Shown one piece after another: positions 6,431 to 11,720 of a DNA stretch of 15,261 nt (its first letter is position 1; each line of letters starts with the position of its first letter). The position numbers and the translations under genes are program-made. Source of the DNA: an uncultured Ilumatobacter sp. (lineage in GTDB: Bacteria > Actinomycetota > Acidimicrobiia > Acidimicrobiales > Ilumatobacteraceae); contig CALICC010000073.1 of the NCBI GenBank assembly GCA_938049325.1, forward strand, positions 1 to 15,261, given 5' to 3'. A model generated the notes under the pieces. It saw only the letters and a program-made list of their open reading frames with translations, was not told the origin of the DNA and did not search any database.

Positions 6431-7311
6431 ACCTTTCTGGCTCCGACCTGAACGAGCTCGCCGATCTTGCGATCCTGAGTGCCACCGAGGCCGGTCAGAT
6501 GATCGCTCGGTCTCGACCGACGAACGTCGCTCGCAAAGCCCGCAGTGGCAGCCTGGCGGCGCAGGTCGTCACCGAGATCGATCGGAGCAGTGAGCAGATC
6601 ATCCTCGACGTTCTCACCCCGACCCTCGAACGCTTCGAGCTCGGCCTCCTCACCGAGGAGCGCGACGACGACAGCAGCCGACTCAGCGCCGATCACTTCT
6701 GGTGCATCGACCCGCTCGACGGCACGCTGCCGTACATCGATGGGTCGCCCGGCTACGCGGTGTCGATCGCACTCGTCACCCGCGACGGCACTCCGCAAAT
6801 CGGCGTGATCTACGACCCGGTCGACGCAACGATGCTGCACGCGATCGCGGGCGTCGGGGCGTTTCGCGATGGAACCCCCTGGCCGACCACGCCGGAGCCT
6901 GGCGACGACGTGCTCTCGGTGTTCGCCGACCGCAGCTTCGTCACCGACGACAACCACGACCTCGTCGTCGACGCGCTCAGCGCGATCGCTCAAGAAGCGG
7001 GGCTGGCGGGCATCGAGCTCCACACAACTGCCGGCGCCGTGATGAACGCCTGTGCGGTGCTCCGGCATCCACCGGCCTGCTACTTCAAGTTTCCCAAGCC
7101 GACGGGCGGCGGCAGCCTGTGGGACTTCGCCGCCACCGCGTGCCTGTTTCACGAGGTCGGTGCCGTTGCGACCGACATGGTCGGCGACCCGCTCGACCTG
7201 AATCGAGCTGACGCCAGCGCGATGTCTCATCGCGGCGTGCTGTTCGCCTCGGACGAGACGGTCGCCCAGGGGATCCGAGCGCTCCGGCCGGGCGGCGATT
7301 CGAGCCGCTGA
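6427..7311 (+). CDS. Inositol monophosphatase/CysQ-family phosphatase
   Basis: A 294-residue protein with the lithium-sensitive phosphatase motifs: VTEID (48-52), LLTEERDD (74-81; metal-binding Glu77), the signature FWCIDPLDGT (91-100; Asp95, Asp98) followed by LPYIDGSPGYAVSIALV, and GGGSLWDFAATA (227-238; third metal Asp233). Length and motif order match. LDGT followed by an aromatic loop fits the CysQ (3-prime-phosphoadenosine 5-prime-phosphate phosphatase) branch about as well as inositol or histidinol phosphatases, so the substrate is open. The ATG overlaps the kinase stop (ATGA), with AGAGGA just upstream, so the two are translationally coupled. A kinase and a phosphatase made together suggests consecutive or opposing action on related phosphates. 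It converges on the minus-strand gene ending at 7332, with only 20 bases between. Confidence 0.88.
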   Translation: MNLSGSDLNELADLAILSATEAGQMIARSRPTNVARKARSGSLAAQVVTEIDRSSEQIILDVLTPTLERFELGLLTEERDDDSSRLSADHFWCIDPLDGTLPYIDGSPGYAVSIALVTRDGTPQIGVIYDPVDATMLHAIAGVGAFRDGTPWPTTPEPGDDVLSVFADRSFVTDDNHDLVVDALSAIAQEAGLAGIELHTTAGAVMNACAVLRHPPACYFKFPKPTGGGSLWDFAATACLFHEVGAVATDMVGDPLDLNRADASAMSHRGVLFASDETVAQGIRALRPGGDSSR

Positions 7312-7331
7312 CTCGCGGCCGGCGATCACAG

Positions 7332-7898
7332 CTATTGCCGGATGGCGCGCCGTCCCGTGAAGGCGATCAGTCGATCGATCGCGGTGTCGCCGGCGGGGTC
7401 TTCGGCGACGCCGAGTTCCCAGGCCCCTCGGTGCTCATCGGACATCGCCTCGAACTGAGTGAGCGCCGCCTGCGCCGTCGCCTCGTCGATGCCGTGCGGT
7501 GTACCCGTCGCGTCGGCGAGGTCCCATGCGTGCACGACCGGGTCGAGCCAGACCTCGCCGATGAATTCGTCGACGCTGAGCTCTCCCCATGGTGTGGGCA
7601 GGTTCACGGTCAGGCTGCCCGGCCGATCGAGTTGCCGCAGCGTCGTGTCGACGATCTTGCGCATCGTCTCGGCCGGTCGGTCGCCGAGCACCTCGGCTTC
7701 GGGTTCTCCCGCGATGAAGCCGTCACCGGCGGCGATGCTGCCCAGGTTCTTGATCAGCCAGGCCGCGTGACCGGCCACCTGCCGCGCCGACCAGCCAGCG
7801 CAGATCGACGTGTTGTCCCAGGCATCATCGGGCACCCGCTGCGCCACGGCGTCGAGCAGGAACAGCGAGCTGACGTACTGACGGAGGTTCGTGCTCAT
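7332..7898 (-). CDS. DinB/MDMPI-like (TIGR03086-type) metal-binding protein
   Basis: A 188-residue DinB-fold protein: ICAGWSARQVAGHAAWLIKN (32-51, His44) and the second metal site EVWLDPVVHAWDLADATG (115-132, Asp119 and His123). Both follow the mycothiol-dependent maleylpyruvate isomerase N-terminal domain pattern. The family members studied use metal-bound mycothiol; the substrate here is unknown. The start ATG lies 3 bases after the stop of the reductase/H-NOX gene, so it is the last gene of that operon. Its company with a mycothiol-type reductase supports a thiol-related job such as conjugation or isomerisation (inference). It is about the same length as the related protein at 864-1439 but shares little sequence with it beyond the metal-site motifs. 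Confidence 0.86.
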   Translation of the reverse strand: MSTNLRQYVSSLFLLDAVAQRVPDDAWDNTSICAGWSARQVAGHAAWLIKNLGSIAAGDGFIAGEPEAEVLGDRPAETMRKIVDTTLRQLDRPGSLTVNLPTPWGELSVDEFIGEVWLDPVVHAWDLADATGTPHGIDEATAQAALTQFEAMSDEHRGAWELGVAEDPAGDTAIDRLIAFTGRRAIRQ

Positions 7899-7901
7899 GG
7901 T

Positions 7902-9167
7902 TCAGTTGGTCTTCGTGACGTGGAAGGTGTAGCCGGTGTCGGTCTGATCGAGCCGCACGTCGACCTCGTCGCCGTACTCCTTCGCGAAGCCGGCGATGAA
8001 GCCGTTGGCGAGTCCGGCGAAGTTGCGGTGCGAGAGGATGTCGATACGCACCTCGTTGTCGTTGATGCGCTCGGTCTTGAGCGCCGGCGGAAACGCACCC
8101 ATCTCTTCGCGCACGTGCTTGTGCATCCGCGGTTCGATGTGCTCGAGCAAGTCGAGCACGTTCCAGCCTTCTTCGGTGTACCCGATGAAGGCTTGCAGGA
8201 GACCGGGAGCTCCGGCGATGCCCATCTCGGTGAGGAAGTCGAGTCGACTCTGCGAGAGCACTGTGGTGACGGCGTCGAGCGCTCGGTCAATCTCGGCGTC
8301 GTTGTGGTACGACTGGCTGCCGAAGCTGGCGGCGTCGAGACCGGCCTCGTCGAGGATTTGTTGGAAGGTCTCGGCCGAATGCCGTGCCTCGACGAAGGTT
8401 TTGAAGTCGTTGTGGATTTCTGCGTGCATGGTGGTCTTCCTGACGTGGTGAGTTTGTGCTGTGGTTGATGATGTGAGTGATGATCGGGCAGCGCCGCGGC
8501 ACCGGCTGGGGTTGCCGGTGCCGCGGGTTCCGCCCGGGGGTTGTGGTGACGAGGTCGCGTCGGAGAAGTCCGGGTCAACGGTCCGAGTGCGCTTGAGCTC
8601 CCAGAAGCCCGGCGTGGTGGCCAGCGTGACCACGGCGTCCCAGACGTTCAGCCCTTCATCGCCGGTGATGGCCCGGCTGATGACGGGGCCGAACACGCCG
8701 ACCTCATCGCCGTTGGCGTCGGTCAGCCCGATGATCGGGGTGCCGACATCGGCGCCGACCAGTGCGAGACCGTCGTCCATCTTCTGACGAATGACGTCGT
8801 CCCACGACTCGTCGTCATAGGCGGCGGCATGCGCGGCGTCGAGGCCGGCTGCTTCCAGCAGCGTCGCTGCATCGACCGACCGGTTGCCGGCATGGTGGAT
8901 CTGCGTGCCGGCTTCCCAGTAGAACGCGAATGCCGCTGCGTTGCCCTCGGATGCGTCGATCGATTCGAACACCCGCAACAACTTGTGCGTGTGGAGCACC
9001 GTCTCGTAGTAGTCGACCTCGGGCGACGGCTGGTTCTTGAGGAACAGGCTGATCGGCTGCCACTCGATGTTCAGATCGCGCTCGGGCTGCACCACGTTGG
9101 TGAGCCAGCGTGCGGTCATCCAGCACCACGGGCAGATGGGGTCGACCCAGGCTCGGACGTTCCTCAT
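7902..9167 (-). CDS. Fused Rv2466c-type mycothiol-dependent reductase and H-NOX (haem NO-binding) protein
   Basis: One open frame of 421 residues. Residues 1-203 are a DsbA-like thioredoxin fold: VDPICPWCWMTARW with active-site Cys12 and Cys15, HHAGNRSVDAATLLEAAGLD (91-110), GADVGTPIIG and VFGPVISR, ending ELKRTRTVDPDF. This closely follows M. tuberculosis Rv2466c, a mycothiol-dependent nitroreductase. Residues 204-246 are a Ser/Thr/Pro/Arg-rich linker. Residues 247-421 are an H-NOX domain: MHAEIHNDFKTFVEARHSAE at its start, the proximal haem His349 in PRMHKHV, Pro361 in GAFPP, and ILSHR (377-381) where the family has YxSxR, so Tyr is replaced by Ile. The start at 9167 overlaps the peroxiredoxin stop (ATGA). 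A separate H-NOX of 175 residues could also start at 8429. I see no stop between the domains in this frame. Confidence 0.82.
   Translation of the reverse strand: MRNVRAWVDPICPWCWMTARWLTNVVQPERDLNIEWQPISLFLKNQPSPEVDYYETVLHTHKLLRVFESIDASEGNAAAFAFYWEAGTQIHHAGNRSVDAATLLEAAGLDAAHAAAYDDESWDDVIRQKMDDGLALVGADVGTPIIGLTDANGDEVGVFGPVISRAITGDEGLNVWDAVVTLATTPGFWELKRTRTVDPDFSDATSSPQPPGGTRGTGNPSRCRGAARSSLTSSTTAQTHHVRKTTMHAEIHNDFKTFVEARHSAETFQQILDEAGLDAASFGSQSYHNDAEIDRALDAVTTVLSQSRLDFLTEMGIAGAPGLLQAFIGYTEEGWNVLDLLEHIEPRMHKHVREEMGAFPPALKTERINDNEVRIDILSHRNFAGLANGFIAGFAKEYGDEVDVRLDQTDTGYTFHVTKTN
8436..8441 (-). promoter_or_regulatory. Internal ribosome binding site before the H-NOX domain
   Basis: AGGAAG lies 6 bases before an in-frame ATG at 8429 whose product (175 residues) begins exactly where stand-alone H-NOX proteins begin. 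It could allow separate synthesis of the H-NOX domain from the same message. Confidence 0.55.
8494..8526. other. Strong hairpin in the linker of the reductase/H-NOX frame
   Basis: CCGCGGCACCGGC and GCCGGTGCCGCGG are perfect 13-base inverted arms around a 7-base loop. All 13 pairs are Watson-Crick and 12 are G-C. It lies 65 bases before the internal ATG and about 30 bases after the end of the reductase homology. No U-tract follows on the minus strand. It could be a partial terminator, an mRNA processing or stability element, or a pause site; it looks like something from an intergenic region that is now translated. Confidence 0.75.
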
Positions 9168-9772
9168 GATCCCGAGGCACTCATCGAGGCGACCCACGCC
9201 TCGAAGGCGGCGAATTGTTCCGGGTAGTTCTCGGCCAGGAACTCAGGGTCGAGGCGACGTCCGGAATCGGCGGCGACGTCGGTGCCGTCGCGGTCGGCGA
9301 CGATGGCCGCCCACACGTCGTCGGGCAGCGGCCGATCGCTGGCGCCATGGAGGTTGACCTCGGTCGGGTCGACGGCCCACCGATAGACGGTGTCACCGGC
9401 TCGGTTCAGCACGATGACGCCGGTCTGCGACATGCCGTTCGGGTATTCGGTGGGGTGGTCGGCCATCGGCGTCTCGGCCTTGGGTGTGATGTTGATGCCG
9501 AAGTGCGTGGCGAGCGCGTTGCTCGGGTCGGAGACCACGCTGAAATCGAGGCCCCAGTCGGCCTGCACCTGCTCGGCGAGTTCGGTCGATTGGCTGGTGA
9601 TGGCGATCATCCGGCCGCCAGCGCCGTCGACCTTGCTGCGGAAGTCGCCGTTGAGCTCACGCAGGTAGCTCTGACAGAACGGGCACCAGTGCCCGCGGTA
9701 GAAGACGAGGACCGTGAGGTCGCTGTGGCCGAGGCCGTCGAGGACCGCGGCGGGAGTAATGGAGGTAGTCAT
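9164..9772 (-). CDS. Peroxiredoxin-like (AhpC/TSA family) protein
   Basis: A 202-residue thioredoxin-fold protein. LTVLVFYRGHWCPFCQSYLR (19-38) holds Cys30 and Cys33 in the position of the peroxidatic Cys of AhpC/TSA proteins, followed by a second-strand region GGRMIAITSQSTELAEQ and a strand with DFSVVSDPSNALATHFGI. A C-terminal part with GVIVLNRAGDTVYRWAVDPT (138-157) completes the fold. The CxxC form (WCPFC) is seen in the peroxiredoxin-like PRXL2/AhpC-like group. The likely role is thiol-dependent reduction of peroxides, perhaps coupled to mycothiol or the neighbouring reductase (inference). The start ATG has AAGGAA 6 bases before it. It overlaps the reductase/H-NOX gene by 4 bases, so the two are coupled. 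Confidence 0.87.
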   Translation of the reverse strand: MTTSITPAAVLDGLGHSDLTVLVFYRGHWCPFCQSYLRELNGDFRSKVDGAGGRMIAITSQSTELAEQVQADWGLDFSVVSDPSNALATHFGINITPKAETPMADHPTEYPNGMSQTGVIVLNRAGDTVYRWAVDPTEVNLHGASDRPLPDDVWAAIVADRDGTDVAADSGRRLDPEFLAENYPEQFAAFEAWVASMSASGS

Positions 9773-9814
9773 TGGGGTTCCTTGTGAGAGAAGAGGGTGC
9801 GGTGACGTGGTGAA

Positions 9815-10249
9815 TCAGGCCGCCGTGGCGGAGGTGGTGTGCGTGGCTGGTGCGGACCGCTCGCCGCGGACCGCAGCGGCCTTGCGGTGGATGCGCGGCG
9901 TCAGCGGCCGATGCAGGGCATAGGCGAAGATGTCTTTGTCGAAGTAGAGGCGCCCGTTGTCTTCGATGCGCCACCGCTTCGGTGAACCGTTGATGCGATG
10001 GCCGGTTGCAGCGCCGACCGAGCAGTTACCGCCGAACTGCGGCGCATAGGCCTCAGGGTTCGCGGCGAACTGGTCACGGTGCTCGGCGCTTGCGAAACGC
10101 CATTCGGCGTCGGCCCATCGATGCGTGAACTCCGCTGAGCCGCGTGTCGGCGTGCCCTCGGTGAAGTAGGCAACGGAGTCGTAGCCGCGGATCGCAACGC
10201 CCTTGCGAGTGGAACGAGTACGGAACTTGTCTTTCTTGGTCTTGCTCAT
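9815..10249 (-). CDS. YHS-domain protein
   Basis: A 144-residue protein. Residues 1-17 are very basic (MSKTKKDKFRTRSTRKG), which could bind nucleic acid or be a simple tail. Residues 18-105 form a YHS-like domain: GYDSVAYFTEGTPTRGSAEF (22-41), HRWADAEWRFASAEHRDQFA, NPEAYAPQFGGNCSVGAA with Cys76, and WRIEDNGRLYF. In related proteins this small domain is thought to bind metal or a redox cofactor; its role is not well established. No signal peptide is seen, whereas many relatives are exported. The C-terminal 40 residues are Ala/Arg-rich and low complexity. AAAGGA lies 7 bases before the ATG. It lies 42 bases upstream of the peroxiredoxin-like gene in the same direction. Confidence 0.84.
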   Translation of the reverse strand: MSKTKKDKFRTRSTRKGVAIRGYDSVAYFTEGTPTRGSAEFTHRWADAEWRFASAEHRDQFAANPEAYAPQFGGNCSVGAATGHRINGSPKRWRIEDNGRLYFDKDIFAYALHRPLTPRIHRKAAAVRGERSAPATHTTSATAA

Positions 10250-10280
10250 CGGATTTCCTTTGGGGTGACTTTCTTTTCTT

Positions 10281-10309
10281 GGGTTGGGGGGGGATGGAGT
10301 GGGTCGGGG
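10281..10309 (+). other. G-rich tract with an 8-base homopolymer between two operon genes
   Basis: GGG, TT, eight G (10286-10293), a 7-base loop, GGG, TC, GGGG: four G-runs that meet the usual quadruplex pattern on the plus strand, in the 61 bases between the NTF2-like and YHS genes. In the minus-strand mRNA it is C-rich. A pure 8-base run could vary in length by slippage, but it is non-coding here. Confidence 0.5.
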
Positions 10310-10310
10310 C

Positions 10311-10661
10311 TCAGCCGCGGTCGAAATAGACCTTGTTCAGCAGCTTCCACGAGCCGTCGGCCTTGAGCAGCGTGAACTGGTCCGTGTAGTTGATGCCCGA
10401 CCAATCGGTGAGGACGGCAGTGGCGGTGGCGGTGTTGCCGTTCACCTCGATGGGGCCGACGTCGCCCGTGAGGTTCGGTGACGGCTGACCTTCGACGGCA
10501 TCGAACAGGATCTGGATCGGTCCGCCTTCGACCTTGCCGTCGGCAACGCCGTAGATGGTCGCGTCGGCGTGGAAGGCCTCAGCCATCAGCTTCGAGTCGC
10601 CGGTGACACCACCTTCGATGTACGTGTCGATGGCCTGGGTGATTTCTTGTTGATCGCTCAT
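10311..10661 (-). CDS. NTF2-like, putative lumazine-binding family protein (Lumazine_bd_2-type)
   Basis: A 116-residue small cone-fold protein: ITQAIDTYIEGGVTGDSKLM (7-26), AFHADATIYGV, GGPIQILFDAVEG (46-58), NTATATAVLTDWSGINYTDQ (75-94) and FTLLKADGSWKLLNKVYFDRG at the end. These match the SnoaL/DUF4440-like NTF2 superfamily, closest to the putative lumazine-binding group. These are small dimeric pocket proteins that may bind or turn over small molecules; no catalytic residues can be assigned. AAGGAG lies 7 bases before the ATG, a strong ribosome binding site. It is the first gene of the five-gene minus-strand run that ends at 7332, and the upstream gap of 367 bases probably contains the promoter. 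Confidence 0.85.
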   Translation of the reverse strand: MSDQQEITQAIDTYIEGGVTGDSKLMAEAFHADATIYGVADGKVEGGPIQILFDAVEGQPSPNLTGDVGPIEVNGNTATATAVLTDWSGINYTDQFTLLKADGSWKLLNKVYFDRG

Positions 10662-11028
10662 AGTTGCGCTCCTTGTTGCGGGTTGATGGGGTGTGCAACT
10701 AGAACGATTATTCGGTTATTCCGTCGGCGCCGAGATTTCTCGACCACAGTCAAGCTGTCCGGATCAGCGTCGGTCGCAAAGATCGGCGAATGCCCAGCTC
10801 AGAGGCCCATCGTTGCCAAACCAAAGACGTCAGGAAACAGTCCCAGGGCGAGACGCCGAGAACGCTTCGTCTTCGCGCATACCGAACGATGAGTACAAAC
10901 ACGTCACCCGACGGGCGGGCGCCGTCAGGCGTACGGTGCGAGGCCGTTGCCGAGGGACGAACACGACTGCGTCGGAACGAACCATGCCCGCGTCGTCACC
11001 ACTGTTGTTGAAGTTGCCCGGCTCGAGC
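10662..11028. other. Intergenic region, 367 bases, no gene seen
   Basis: The plus-strand frame through here is long but has no family resemblance and runs antisense to a TetR gene. The stretch nearest 10661 is AT-richer and holds a tandem 8-mer, TTATTCGG then TTATTCCG (10708-10723), and a short palindrome CGAGA-TT-TCTCG (10731-10742). These lie 40-80 bases upstream of the NTF2-like gene and are plausible promoter or operator parts, but no good -35/-10 pair could be set. The rest (10750-11028) shows nothing I can support. Confidence 0.5.
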
Positions 11029-11583
11029 TCAACGACCACCGGTGAGGCGCTCAGGCAACGTTGCTATCGCGCGTTCGTACGCACCGGTCTTGCCGCTCGT
11101 GGCAGCGATAACGAGGCCGCCCTCGATCGCAGCGATTGCATCCAACACTGCAGCATCAGCCTCGACCGACGACATGCCGGCGTCGAGCGCGATCAGCATC
11201 AGCGCATCGGCCCACGCCTCGACGCACCGACCACCTTCCGACTGACCGTCGCCGTCCGACACGCTCAGGGCAACGATGAGACACGACTGCGTCCCGTTGT
11301 TGTAGTACTCGTTGAGACCTTTGGCGACCTCTTGCGCGCGTGCATACGGTGGCCCGTCGACGAACGCCGGAGCGAGGGCCTTCCCGTACCGCACCGTCGC
11401 ACGATCGATGATCGCCGACACCATCTCGTCCTTGCCACCCGGGTACCGGTGATACAGGCTCGCCCGACCCAATCCGGTCTCCTCCGAGAGACGGTCGATG
11501 CTCGCCCCGGCGAAGCCGAACCGGCTGAAGACGCGCGCAATCGCGTCCGTCAGCGTGTCGTCGTCGATCGTGCTGCGCGCCAT
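11029..11583 (-). CDS. TetR/AcrR-family transcriptional regulator
   Basis: A 184-residue regulator. The helix-turn-helix is at about 10-53: LTDAIARVFSRFGFAGASID, then RLSEETGLGRASLYHRYPGG and KDEM, a typical TetR recognition pattern (ASLYHRYPGGK). The C-terminal part (60-184) is helical and of the kind found in small-ligand TetR proteins (QSCLIVALSVSDGD near 98-111). The frame is open to 11628, but I place the start at ATG 11583 because an excellent leaderless promoter ends 6 bases before it. The gene stands alone. Its target could be the five-gene run beginning at 10661 (in the same direction) or the MFS gene upstream; neither can be shown from the sequence. Confidence 0.9.
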   Translation of the reverse strand: MARSTIDDDTLTDAIARVFSRFGFAGASIDRLSEETGLGRASLYHRYPGGKDEMVSAIIDRATVRYGKALAPAFVDGPPYARAQEVAKGLNEYYNNGTQSCLIVALSVSDGDGQSEGGRCVEAWADALMLIALDAGMSSVEADAAVLDAIAAIEGGLVIAATSGKTGAYERAIATLPERLTGGR

Positions 11584-11589
11584 CTTTCG

Positions 11590-11618
11590 ATGATACCGAA
11601 CGCCCGTTCCACCTTCAA
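11590..11618 (-). promoter_or_regulatory. Leaderless promoter of the TetR gene
   Basis: On the minus strand TTGAAG (11613-11618), a 17-base spacer and TATCAT (11590-11595), then 6 bases to the ATG at 11583. The predicted transcription start falls on or next to the start codon, and no Shine-Dalgarno sequence is present. This fixes the start choice for the TetR gene. Confidence 0.62.
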
Positions 11619-11633
11619 TCCATTGCACCCGTC

Positions 11634-11677
11634 GTCAAGCAGAAGACAAGCAGAACACCAGCAGAAGTCAAGCAAAC
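11634..11677 (-). repeat. Four 11-bp tandem direct repeats upstream of the TetR promoter
   Basis: On the minus strand four consecutive 11-base units read GTTTGCTTGAC, TTCTGCTGGTG, TTCTGCTTGTC and TTCTGCTTGAC. Three carry an exact TTCTGCT heptad plus a 4-base spacer; the phasing is exactly 11 bp throughout. The array ends 15 bases before the -35 box. Heptads at 11-bp spacing are the layout of sites bound by OmpR/PhoB-type or SARP-type winged-helix activators; which protein binds here is unknown. Confidence 0.8.
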
Positions 11678-11720
11678 GCCAGACCGAGATCTACAGAACG
11701 TTTGGTACACACGAACGTGA

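Noticed and set aside
6415..7329. Minus-strand frame of 304 codons
   Set aside because: Exact antisense of the phosphatase gene with no recognisable motif.
7319..7341. CCGGC...GCCGG as a shared terminator between convergent genes
   Set aside because: Only 5-bp arms with a 13-base loop and no U-tract; such matches are common by chance at this GC content.
7335..8468. Plus-strand frame of 377 codons
   Set aside because: Antisense to the DinB-like and H-NOX coding regions; no domain.
10830..11039. Minus-strand frame of 69 codons (VVELEPGNFNNSGDD...) as a gene remnant
   Set aside because: It overlaps the end of the TetR gene, has no ribosome binding site and no family match that I can support.
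11634..11677. Short tandem repeats as a CRISPR array or a replication iteron
   Set aside because: Units are 11 bp with no spacers of CRISPR size, and there is no replication gene or cas gene nearby; a regulator site upstream of a promoter explains it better.
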